Source of the DNA: Akkermansia sp.
Lineage (GTDB): Bacteria > Verrucomicrobiota > Verrucomicrobiia > Verrucomicrobiales > Akkermansiaceae
DNA length: 49,450 nucleotides
Assembly (NCBI GenBank): GCA_017546445.1
Contig: JAFYWX010000024.1
Location: 1-49,450 of the forward strand
Reading direction: 5' to 3'
Shown: positions 42,720-49,450 of the stretch, in pieces
How positions within the stretch are numbered: position 1 is the first letter of the stretch
Layout: each line of letters begins with the position of its first letter
The notes under the pieces: model-generated
Databases searched by the model: none
What the model saw: only the letters and a program-made list of their open reading frames with translations
Told to the model about the DNA's origin: nothing
Program-made: the position numbers and the translations under genes

Positions 42720-43309
42720 TGCCCGCCATAGTGCCGGAGCATAATCATGAGCCGGGTGCGTTGGTACCCGCATGAGCGCAGGTATTCCAGCGGAGTCCTT
42801 CCTTTGGCATCAGTCGCATTCGGGTTTGCCCCGGCTCGCAGTAATTCCATGCCAATGCGGTAGTTGTTGGTGTACACCGCCTGCCAGATGGGGGCCAGCC
42901 CGGCGGCTGTTTCGCGGGAAGGATTGGCCTTGCAGCGGAGAAGTTCCACAACGATGACATCGCTGCCCTGGCCCGTGGCAATCTGCAGCGGGGTGAATCC
43001 GTGGTGCAGCATTTCCGGGTCGGCGTTGTACTCCAGCAGAACCTTGGTGCATTTCTCTATGCGACCCCGGCGCTCCTGGTGGCTGCGCTTGTATTGCTGT
43101 ATCAGGGTGCCCAGGGCGGTTCCCTTGCTGCCTGTACTGGCGTCGGGGTTGGCGCCTCTGCTCAAGGCTTCATCCAGGGCATCCGCATTGGCGGCTTTGA
43201 TGGCGCGCATGAGCTCGGCATTCAGTTCCTGCTGCCGGGACGCAAACATGCTGCAGCTGACCGTTGCCAGGCAGATGAGGCTCAGAAGGATAAGCCGGAG
43301 TTGCTTCAT
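42716..43309 (-). CDS. Ankyrin-repeat lipoprotein
   Basis: 197 residues from the ATG at 43309. The signal peptide ends ATVSC (lipobox). About four ankyrin repeats follow, with the pattern DALDEALSRGANPD, GFTPLQIAT, GMELLRAGANPNA and GRTPLEYL. It presumably binds proteins at the envelope. Its last codon and the stop of the UvrA-like gene overlap tail to tail, so the two share a four-base region with no room for a terminator. Confidence 0.88.
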   Translation of the reverse strand: MKQLRLILLSLICLATVSCSMFASRQQELNAELMRAIKAANADALDEALSRGANPDASTGSKGTALGTLIQQYKRSHQERRGRIEKCTKVLLEYNADPEMLHHGFTPLQIATGQGSDVIVVELLRCKANPSRETAAGLAPIWQAVYTNNYRIGMELLRAGANPNATDAKGRTPLEYLRSCGYQRTRLMIMLRHYGGH

Positions 43310-43379
43310 TTCTGCTATGCTAGCAGACATTGGCTCCGCTGGCAAGTACGCTTTTTCGGTCATCCTGCCTTATTCGGGG

Positions 43380-43408
43380 TTGAAAAACAAGCTCTCCGGC
43401 GTTATACT
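43380..43408 (+). promoter_or_regulatory. Promoter of the UDP-glucose pyrophosphorylase gene
   Basis: TTGAAA, 17-base spacer, TATACT; 11 bases before the ATG at 43420. Close to consensus. Confidence 0.75.
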
Positions 43409-43419
43409 GCGCGCGCTAT

Positions 43420-44742
43420 ATGAATTTTTGTTCCATTGAGAGTAAAATGCAGGGCGTGGGCCTTTCCCGCGCTGCCATTGATGCCTTTCGCCATAGTGTG
43501 AGCGTGCTGACCTCGAATCAGTCCATGATGATTCCTGAGGGCGAGATTGAACCCGCACGTGATGTGGCGGATTGGGAGGAACTGGTGGCTGCCACGCCGG
43601 AGGCTGATGCCGCGCTGCTGGCTCAGGCGGTGCTGGTGAAGCTGAATGGCGGTCTGGGTACCGGTATGGGCCTGCAGAAAGCCAAGAGCCTGCTGGAAAT
43701 CAAACCCGGCGTGACCTTCCTGGATACCATCGTGCGCCAGGTGCAGAGCCTGCGTGAGCGTGCTCAGTATCCGGTGAACCTGCTGCTCATGAACTCTTTC
43801 TCTACCAGTGAGGATACCATGGCTCACCTGGCTCAGTATGCTGATTTTGCAGATGCTGCCAAGGTGGAGATGCTGCAGAACCGCGTGCCCAAGCTGGTGA
43901 CGGATACACTCGAGCCTGTGGAATACCCTGCCAACCCGGAGCTGGAGTGGTGCCCGCCCGGCCATGGTGATATTTATCCTGCCCTGGTGGGCAGCGGCTG
44001 GCTGGATAAGCTGCTGGCTGCGGGCGTGAAGTATGCCTTTGTTTCCAATTCCGACAATCTGGGCGCTCAGCTGGATACCCGTTTCCTTCGCTGGTTTGCG
44101 GAGAGCGGTGCTCCCTTTGTGATGGAGGTGACGCGCCGCACGGGGGCCGATAAGAAGGGTGGCCACCTGGCTACCCGCAAGTCCGACGGCCAGCCGATTT
44201 TGCGCGAGGTGGCTCAGTGCCCGGATGAAGATGTGGCTGAGTTCCAGAATATTGAGAAGCACCGCTACTTCAACACCAATAATCTCTGGATTCGTCTGGA
44301 TGCCCTGAAGGAAGTGCTGGATGCCAACGGCGGTGTGCTCCCCCTGCCGGTTATCTGCAACTGCAAGACGGTCGACCCGCGTGACGCCGCTTCTCAGAAG
44401 GTCTACCAGCTGGAGACTGCCATGGGCGCTGCGCTGCAGTGCTTCCCCGGTGCCCGCGCTGTCTGCGTGCCGCGTTCCCGTTTCTTCCCCGTGAAGACCT
44501 GTTCCGACCTGCTTCTGCTGCGCTCTGATGCCGTGGTGATTGATGAAGCCGGCGCCATGAAGCTGGCCCCCGAATGCAAGGGCGTGGCCCCTGTGGTGCT
44601 GCTGGAGGGCAAGCTCTACAAGCTGGTCGAGTCTCTGGATGCCCTTGGCGTGCCCTCTCTGAAGAATGTGAGCAAGCTGGTGGTGACCAGACCCCACACC
44701 TTCGCCCCCGGCGAGGCTCTCACTGGTGAGGTTTCAATCTGA
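43420..44742 (+). CDS. UTP-glucose-1-phosphate uridylyltransferase, eukaryotic-type
   Basis: Makes UDP-glucose from UTP and glucose 1-phosphate. 440 residues of the UDPGP family typical of eukaryotes and some bacteria, unrelated in sequence to GalU. The nucleotide-binding KLNGGLGTGMG block lies near 74-84, followed by PPGHGD and a Lys in the RFFPVKTCSD block. A second ATG at 43447 (MQGVGLS) is possible. It is alone between its own promoter and terminator. Sugar-nucleotide synthesis in this window is shared with the small nucleotidyltransferase at 24283. Confidence 0.92.
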   Translation: MNFCSIESKMQGVGLSRAAIDAFRHSVSVLTSNQSMMIPEGEIEPARDVADWEELVAATPEADAALLAQAVLVKLNGGLGTGMGLQKAKSLLEIKPGVTFLDTIVRQVQSLRERAQYPVNLLLMNSFSTSEDTMAHLAQYADFADAAKVEMLQNRVPKLVTDTLEPVEYPANPELEWCPPGHGDIYPALVGSGWLDKLLAAGVKYAFVSNSDNLGAQLDTRFLRWFAESGAPFVMEVTRRTGADKKGGHLATRKSDGQPILREVAQCPDEDVAEFQNIEKHRYFNTNNLWIRLDALKEVLDANGGVLPLPVICNCKTVDPRDAASQKVYQLETAMGAALQCFPGARAVCVPRSRFFPVKTCSDLLLLRSDAVVIDEAGAMKLAPECKGVAPVVLLEGKLYKLVESLDALGVPSLKNVSKLVVTRPHTFAPGEALTGEVSI

Positions 44743-44764
44743 TTCCTTTTTTTCAGAAACAGAC

Positions 44765-44800
44765 AGGGACGCTTCGGTAAGAAGCGTCCCTGTTTTTATT
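44765..44800 (+). terminator. Terminator of the UDP-glucose pyrophosphorylase gene
   Basis: A perfect 13-bp stem (44765-44777 with 44783-44795) with a five-base loop and a T run. The stop of the minus-strand gene falls in the T run. Confidence 0.95.
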
Positions 44801-45110
44801 TGTCCAGGTAGCGGTAGTAGAGCCAGTCTGCCAGCTTGTGGCTGCACCATGCCCATAGCGCAAGCAGAAGAGTTCCGCGGATCTTGTGTCTGCCGCTTCC
44901 TATGAGCCAATCGGGCAGCTCAAGGCCGGATAGCTCGAGAAACACACATAACGCGATGAGTCCGCCACTGCATATCACGACGGTCAGAACTCCGGTATAC
45001 CGCACCTCCTTGTCATTGAAAAGGAAGAGCAGGGCACATAGAAGCAATGTCACGCAGATGAGAACCGCGATGATGCCGCCATATTGCGAATGGAGGATGA
45101 ATTCCCGCAT
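44796..45110 (-). CDS. Small multi-helix membrane protein
   Basis: 104 residues with three hydrophobic helices (about 12-31, 37-57, 80-98), a short basic loop between the second and third, and a charged C-terminus. No family recognised. It starts 6 bases after the thioesterase stop and is likely its operon partner. Confidence 0.7.
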   Translation of the reverse strand: MREFILHSQYGGIIAVLICVTLLLCALLFLFNDKEVRYTGVLTVVICSGGLIALCVFLELSGLELPDWLIGSGRHKIRGTLLLALWAWCSHKLADWLYYRYLDK

Positions 45111-45116
45111 AGATGA

Positions 45117-45542
45117 TTAATCCACCAGGTCTTCAGCCGGAGCGGCGCTGTTGTACCAGGCCTCAGGGATGCGCTGGGGACGGCCCTGCGGCATCTGCAC
45201 CAGGGCCAGGCACTGGCGCACTTTCACGCAAACCTGCTGCCCATCATCGCGGCGGATTTCAAACACGCACCAGAAACGGGATTTTTCCACTTTCTCCACC
45301 CAGGCGTGAATCTGAATCTTATCGCCCATGAAGGCGGGGCGCTTGTAATGCACCTCGTGGCTCACCAGCACCAGGTGGCGGTTCTCCTGAATGAGGCCGA
45401 TGAAGTCGATGCCGATGTTCGGGGCCATCTTGGTGCGGCATTCCTCGACCCAGCGCAGGTAGGCCAGGTTGTGCACCACGCCGCCGCAGTCGGTGTCGTA
45501 GTACATGACATCGTAGTTAAGGATAAATTGCGGGTTTTTCAT
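45117..45542 (-). CDS. Hot-dog fold acyl-CoA thioesterase (YbgC-like)
   Basis: 141 residues, about the usual YbgC length. The N-terminal signature YYDTDCGGVVHN carries the catalytic-type Asp. Such enzymes hydrolyse short acyl-CoA; in some bacteria YbgC lies with tol-pal genes, which are not here. A small membrane protein gene follows. Confidence 0.9.
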   Translation of the reverse strand: MKNPQFILNYDVMYYDTDCGGVVHNLAYLRWVEECRTKMAPNIGIDFIGLIQENRHLVLVSHEVHYKRPAFMGDKIQIHAWVEKVEKSRFWCVFEIRRDDGQQVCVKVRQCLALVQMPQGRPQRIPEAWYNSAAPAEDLVD

Positions 45543-45561
45543 AAAATCTTGTTAGAAGAAA

Positions 45562-45593
45562 CGGGCAGGGGGCACATGCGCGCCTCCTGCCCG
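45562..45593 (-). terminator. Terminator of the aminotransferase gene
   Basis: CGGGCAGG/CCTGCCCG stem (45562-45569, 45586-45593) extended by a few weaker pairs, with a T/C-rich tail on the minus strand. Confidence 0.7.
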
Positions 45594-45618
45594 GGTTTGG
45601 ATACAGGAAAGAAGGTCT

Positions 45619-46710
45619 TTACTTGGACTTGAGGAAGTCTTCCACCGCTGCGGTGATTTCCTTCATGTCGTCCATCTGAAGCTCGCCCATGTGGGCAATG
45701 CGGAAGGTCTTGTCCTTCAGGCCGCCGTAGCCGTTGCCCAGCTGCAGGTTGCGGGGGGCAAGGAAGGCGTTCAGCTCGGGAATGGAAATCATCTCCTCGC
45801 TGCCCTTGGGACGGGAATCAATCACGGTGAGGGTCTTGGAGAGGTACTTGCGGTTCGGGTATACGGTGAAGTACTCATCGGCCCAGGCGCGGGTGTAGGC
45901 TGCCAGTTCCTCGTGGCGGGCAAAGCGGTTCTCGATGCCTTCCTCGTTCACGATATGCTGGAGCTGCTTGTCCAGGGCATACATGAGGGAGAGGCAGGGG
46001 GTGGAGGTGTACTGGTAGTTCTTCTTGTCGATGAAGTCCCAGAGGGTGCGAAGGTCGAAGTACAGACCGCGGTTCTCCACTTCGGCGGTGCGGTCGTAGG
46101 CCTTCTGGCTCATGGCGCAGATGGCGAGGCCGGGGGGCAGGGCAAGTGCCTTCTGGGTGGAGGTGATGAGTACATCGATACCCAGCTTGTCGGTCTCAAT
46201 CTTGGAACCGGCGGCAGAGGAAACGGCATCCACACACCATACAACGTCCGGGTACTTCTTCATGACCTCGGCGATTTCCTCCACCGGGTTCTGGATGCCG
46301 GAGGATGTTTCATTGTGGGTCACGGTGAGCAGGTCGTACTTGCCGGTGGAGAGAGCGGCGTCCACCATCTCAGCGGTGGTGGGTTCGCCCATCACGCTGT
46401 CAAACTTGTCTGCGGGGATACCGTTGGTCTTGGCCATCTTGTACCACTTGTCGCCGAAAGCGCCGATGGAGAACACGGCAGCTCGCTTGGCGGTGCAGGA
46501 GCGGATGGCGCCTTCCATGAGGCCGGAGCCGGAGGAGGTGGAAAGCAGGATGCGGTTATCGGTGAAGAGAATCTTCTGCATGTTGTCAGAGATACGCTTC
46601 TGGATTTCGGAAGCCTTCTTGGAGCGGTGGCCAATCATCGGCAGGCACATCTCCTTGAGAATGTCTTCAGATACAACAGTGGGACCGGGAATGAACAGTT
46701 TGATTGCCAT
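45619..46710 (-). CDS. Class V aminotransferase (serine-pyruvate / alanine-glyoxylate type)
   Basis: PLP enzyme, 363 residues. N-terminal PGPTVVSE, an SSGSGLMEGAI cofactor-phosphate region, an Asp in VVWCVDAVSS, and the Schiff-base Lys in ITSTQKALALPPG. This branch includes serine-glyoxylate, alanine-glyoxylate and aminoethylphosphonate-type transaminases. In genomes without a SerC of the usual type such enzymes can serve serine biosynthesis, so the natural amino donor is open. An ISL3-type element is inserted about 70 bases upstream of its start and may have separated it from upstream control sequence. Confidence 0.9.
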   Translation of the reverse strand: MAIKLFIPGPTVVSEDILKEMCLPMIGHRSKKASEIQKRISDNMQKILFTDNRILLSTSSGSGLMEGAIRSCTAKRAAVFSIGAFGDKWYKMAKTNGIPADKFDSVMGEPTTAEMVDAALSTGKYDLLTVTHNETSSGIQNPVEEIAEVMKKYPDVVWCVDAVSSAAGSKIETDKLGIDVLITSTQKALALPPGLAICAMSQKAYDRTAEVENRGLYFDLRTLWDFIDKKNYQYTSTPCLSLMYALDKQLQHIVNEEGIENRFARHEELAAYTRAWADEYFTVYPNRKYLSKTLTVIDSRPKGSEEMISIPELNAFLAPRNLQLGNGYGGLKDKTFRIAHMGELQMDDMKEITAAVEDFLKSK

Positions 46711-46782
46711 AACTGGTGGGATTGAGATTGTTTAACTCTGGCATTCTACCATGCCGCGCAAGGTAATGCGAGCATAAAGTGA

Positions 46783-48126
46783 GGGTCTGTTTCAGATTTG
46801 CTGATGACTGCTGATGACCAAGTAGCCCTTAGCTGACAAAAAAAGTGGCAGTCCAGTCTTGCTTGTCTTTGTAACACTCGTTACAAAGGGTTGATGATAA
46901 AAAACATTTACAAACAAAAGGGCTGGACCGCCACCAGCGCTATTGTCCGTCAAAATCGCGTTGAGGTCAAGCTCGCAATCGACCATAGATACAATTTTTG
47001 TTGCTCTAAGTGTCGCACAGTACTTAAAACTCACTCTGTAAGAGAGATTTGCGTGCGTGATTTACCCATCGCGGATAAGGATGTCACTCTCTTCGTTGAT
47101 ACAATGCAGGGGTATTGTGCCTACTGTAAGCGATACCTCACTTTACGGCCTGAAATATGCCACCCCTCCTATGGCTACACGTGGAGACTGATGCGACTTC
47201 TTTCTCGCTTTCTTGTGCATACGTCAGCACGTTTTCTTGAGGAGGAATATTCCATTTGCTACACCTCCATACTCCGCATTGATAAGGAAGTGCTTGAAAA
47301 TGATATTCCTAAACCTAGACTGAAGGATGTACAAGGCGTATTGATAGACGAAAAGTTCCTTGGGGCCAGCCAAGGTTTTGTGACGGTCTGTCTGAATGCG
47401 ACAACAGGTGAACCATTGGAAATGGTGAGAGGCAAGGACAGCCATTGTCTCGATAACTTCTTCAACAGATTTGATGCGAAGGAGAAAAGCAAAATCAAAT
47501 ACCTCGGCATTGACCGTTCCAACGCGTACAAAGCCGCGGCAGTCAGGCATTTGCCACACATCAAGGTATGCTACGATGCTTATCACTTAGTGAGTAACAT
47601 GAATCAGATACTCGATAAAATCCGTCGCTTTACGATGCGGCATCCCTCTTATACGCTTGAGCAATTCATGAAAGGAAAACGCTACGTGTTGCTTCGAGGC
47701 AGAGAGAATATCAGCCAGGACGCAAGAGCAACATTGAGGGAGCTGAGCGCTCTCAATCGGGACCTTTACATTGGTTACCTGCTTAAGGAACAATTCAGGC
47801 AGGTCTTTCAGACGAAAGATGTAAATACTGCAACACTACGCCTTATTCTCTGGATAAAAATGTGTATGAGAAGCAACGTTAGGATTTTGAACAACTTTGC
47901 CAGGAAAATCAGCGATCAATTTAACGAGGTTATAAACGGTATTCGTTACAAAATAAACTCGGCACGAATAGAATCAGCCAACGCTGCCATCAAACGGATA
48001 CAGGCCAAGGCCTGCGGTTTGTTTGACGTGCGATACTTGTTCTTGAAACTACGGCAAGTTTACTTCCTGAGGCTTCAAAGAATGCACAAAACCGCTCGTA
48101 CCTTCTACCAGCAAATCTGAAACACC
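46783..48126 (+). mobile_element. ISL3-type insertion sequence, intact, 8-bp target duplication
   Basis: 1344 bp. Both ends carry TGTTTCAGATTTGCTG as inverted copies (left about 46788-46803, right about 48108-48123). The outermost bases differ (GGGTC at left, GG at right), so the terminal repeats are imperfect. TAAAGTGA flanks the element on both sides (46775-46782 and 48127-48134), an 8-bp duplication as expected for ISL3. One transposase gene fills the element. Exact flanking repeats suggest a recent insertion. Confidence 0.9.
46891..48120 (+). CDS. ISL3-family transposase
   Basis: 409 residues. An N-terminal zinc-binding part (CSKC near 37-41, CAYC near 76-79), then a helix-turn-helix-like middle and a DDE catalytic domain. 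Candidate acidic residues lie in GVLIDEKF, YLGIDRSN and, near the C-terminus, SARIESANAAIKR. No frameshift or stop, so the enzyme may be active. Codon use is more A/T-rich than the chromosomal genes around it. A second ATG one codon in (MIKNIYKQ) is possible. Confidence 0.93.
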   Translation: MMIKNIYKQKGWTATSAIVRQNRVEVKLAIDHRYNFCCSKCRTVLKTHSVREICVRDLPIADKDVTLFVDTMQGYCAYCKRYLTLRPEICHPSYGYTWRLMRLLSRFLVHTSARFLEEEYSICYTSILRIDKEVLENDIPKPRLKDVQGVLIDEKFLGASQGFVTVCLNATTGEPLEMVRGKDSHCLDNFFNRFDAKEKSKIKYLGIDRSNAYKAAAVRHLPHIKVCYDAYHLVSNMNQILDKIRRFTMRHPSYTLEQFMKGKRYVLLRGRENISQDARATLRELSALNRDLYIGYLLKEQFRQVFQTKDVNTATLRLILWIKMCMRSNVRILNNFARKISDQFNEVINGIRYKINSARIESANAAIKRIQAKACGLFDVRYLFLKLRQVYFLRLQRMHKTARTFYQQI

Positions 48127-48154
48127 TAAAGTGAATCTGTGACAAAGAAGAATG

Positions 48155-48183
48155 TTGCATGTGCCTGTTTCTTGCAGTATACT
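48155..48183 (+). promoter_or_regulatory. Promoter of the foldase gene, nearly leaderless
   Basis: TTGCAT, 17-base spacer, TATACT; the -10 ends 8 bases before the ATG at 48192. It lies outside the IS, 21 bases after the right target duplication. Confidence 0.75.
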
Positions 48184-48191
48184 GCCGATAT

Positions 48192-49196
48192 ATGAAACTT
48201 GTCCGCCGTATTGCTGTACTTCTGCTGGCATTGCTTGCAGGGCCTGTGGCGCAGGCTGCCCTCAAGGAAGGGGTGGTGAACCGCATTGCTGCCACTGTGA
48301 ATGGCCGTCCGATTACCTCCAGCGAGGTGCGTGCCCGCCTGGCTCCTTATCTGCGTGAGCTGATGATGCTGTATCCCCGCCAGGGCCCCCGTTTTAATTC
48401 CGAACTGGTAGCTGCAAAAAAGGCTGTGCTGAATGATCTGATTGATCGTGAGCTGGTGCTGTGCGAGTTCGAGACCAAGGGTTTTGTGATTAAGGAAGAC
48501 CAGGTGGAGGACGAGATTAACCGTCGTATCCTCATGATGTTCAACGGTAATCGCAGTGAATTCCTTGATAGCCTGCGCAAGAGTGGTATGAATTACACTG
48601 AGTATCGCGAATCGGTGAAAAAGGAGATTACCGTGTCTGCCATGCGCGGTATGCGCTATGAACGCGGAATTCCGCCCACCCCGGATGAAATTGCTGAGGA
48701 GTACCAGAAGACGAGCTCCGAGTACCGCGATATCATGAAGGACAGCATTTCCTACAGCAAGATTTTCATTCCGGCCATGGATCCGAATGACCCCATGGTG
48801 ACTCCGGAGGATTGCTATAAGCTGGCGGTTCGCGTTCGTGAGGACCTGGATAATGGTAAAATTTCTTTTGCTGCTGCCGCCCGTAAGTATTCACGCGATG
48901 CTCATGCGGCTGATGGAGGCAAGTGGCCTTCCCTGCGCCGGGATGAGCTGGCTGTAGAGTTTGCCAACGTCGTATTTGCTGCCAAGCCCGGCCAGCTGGT
49001 CGGTCCCTTGCTTGACCCTGCAGGTTTCACTATTGTGAAGGTGCATAATAAGAAACTGGCTGCTGCTCCGGCCCTGACCTCCCCGGAGATTAAGCAAAAG
49101 GTGGATGATGCCGTGCGCCGCAAGAAGAGTGAGCACCGCTACCGCCAGTGGGTTGACCGCCTGCGTGATAAGGCTGTTATCCGCACCTTTATCTGA
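48192..49196 (+). CDS. SurA-like periplasmic peptidyl-prolyl isomerase/chaperone
   Basis: 334 residues. Signal peptide 1 to about 22 (ending AQA). The N-terminal SurA-type chaperone domain begins VVNRIAATVNGRPIT and contains VLNDLIDRELVL. A single parvulin domain follows at about 195-290 (SYSKIFIPA, FAAAARKYSRD, GGKWPSL), and a C-terminal helix completes the chaperone module. It helps fold outer-membrane proteins. The family normally has one or two parvulin domains; here only one. The start at 48192 begins the signal peptide; an upstream frame Met is unlikely. Confidence 0.93.
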   Translation: MKLVRRIAVLLLALLAGPVAQAALKEGVVNRIAATVNGRPITSSEVRARLAPYLRELMMLYPRQGPRFNSELVAAKKAVLNDLIDRELVLCEFETKGFVIKEDQVEDEINRRILMMFNGNRSEFLDSLRKSGMNYTEYRESVKKEITVSAMRGMRYERGIPPTPDEIAEEYQKTSSEYRDIMKDSISYSKIFIPAMDPNDPMVTPEDCYKLAVRVREDLDNGKISFAAAARKYSRDAHAADGGKWPSLRRDELAVEFANVVFAAKPGQLVGPLLDPAGFTIVKVHNKKLAAAPALTSPEIKQKVDDAVRRKKSEHRYRQWVDRLRDKAVIRTFI

Positions 49197-49223
49197 TAAA
49201 ACTTTCATCTGCTGATAAAGAAG

Positions 49224-49258
49224 AAACCCTGGTCTTCGTGATGAAGGCCAGGGTTTTT
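49224..49258 (+). terminator. Terminator of the foldase gene
   Basis: A 14-bp stem with one G-T pair (49224-49237 with 49243-49256) and a run of T at 49254-49258. Confidence 0.9.
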
Positions 49259-49318
49259 CTTATGGAGAATTGGTGTGTGGGTGCTTCTGATAAGCCAAAG
49301 TTATCCGCAAAATTGGAG

Positions 49319-49420
49319 TTTGTCGGGCAGCGGGCTCGCGTCAGCGAGCGGAACATTGAGCCCGTAAGGGCGCCAGCTGGTAGCCCAGGGTGCAGCCGCG
49401 TCAGCGGCGGAACCCTGGGT
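49319..49420. repeat. Hairpin repeat of the same family as 21978-22055
   Basis: Order of units: TTTGTCGGGC, GCTCGC/GCGAGC, GGAA, TTGAGCCCG, AGGGCG, TAGCCCAGGG, then GCCGC/GCGGC within CCCAGGGT/ACCCTGGG (49384-49391, 49412-49419). The MITE-like element at 21978-22055 has the same order with shorter inserts. After it, up to 49450, lies CGAACCCCGA, which occurs inverted near 22188-22196. No gene in 49262-49450. Confidence 0.75.
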
Positions 49421-49450
49421 TGACTAAGCAAACAAAACGAACCCCGAACG

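Noticed and set aside
45691..46725. A 344-codon plus-strand open frame
   Set aside because: Antisense to the class V aminotransferase; low-complexity Gly/Val/Leu translation.

Overview
The window looks like chromosomal DNA from a mucin-degrading member of the Verrucomicrobiota, most like Akkermansia. This is inferred from gene content, not from a database match. The clues are a GH109-type secreted enzyme, a sialic acid lyase with an AGE-family epimerase, an N-acetylhexosamine 1-kinase paired with a nucleotidyltransferase, a PEP-CTERM-type surface protein with an Arg-rich tail, a standalone pseudopilin, two bactofilin-like proteins, and start sites that mostly lack Shine-Dalgarno sequences. 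No tRNA, rRNA or CRISPR array was seen.

Layout. 1-2387 (minus) is the N-terminal 795 codons of a calcium-type P-type ATPase. 7888-2504 (minus) reads as one five-gene operon: sialic acid lyase, AGE-family epimerase, a PFK paralogue with altered catalytic residues, a lipoprotein resembling a DD-carboxypeptidase without its catalytic motifs, and a PFK with intact motifs. It ends at a perfect 13-bp hairpin terminator. After gpmA, 9271-17362 (plus) is a phage-like block: an unknown 407-aa protein, an unknown 1711-aa protein, a terminase large subunit and a 42-aa membrane peptide. No capsid, portal or integrase gene is present. 17437-20661 (minus) holds the GH109-type enzyme and a short malic enzyme. 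20756-25191 (minus) holds a Sel1-repeat protein, a 449-bp MITE-like element with a 9-bp target duplication, a zinc-ribbon membrane protein, and the kinase/nucleotidyltransferase pair.

25638-28831 holds the PEP-CTERM protein, the pseudopilin, a stem-rich intergenic segment, a CinA-type amidase and ispF. 28907-33027 (minus) holds a four-helix-bundle gene remnant, a YhcG-type nuclease gene with hairpin repeats inside its coding sequence, and polA. 33437-49196 is mostly housekeeping: a secreted charged protein, a phosphoesterase, a uracil-DNA glycosylase missing most Fe-S ligands, a Sel1 lipoprotein, icd, ubiE, the bactofilin pair, a UvrA-like ATPase without its insertion domain, an ankyrin lipoprotein, a eukaryotic-type UDP-glucose pyrophosphorylase, a YbgC-type thioesterase, a class V aminotransferase, an intact ISL3-type IS with 8-bp target duplication, and a SurA-like foldase.

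Together the carbohydrate genes describe host-glycan use: GalNAc release (GH109-type), sialic acid cleavage to ManNAc and pyruvate, epimerisation, HexNAc 1-phosphate formation and nucleotide-sugar salvage, with glycolytic genes embedded in the sialate operon. The most unusual material is the pseudoenzyme pair in that operon, the minimal terminase block, the MITE-like element and its hairpin repeat family, and several promoters whose -10 box lies only 6-11 nt before the start codon.
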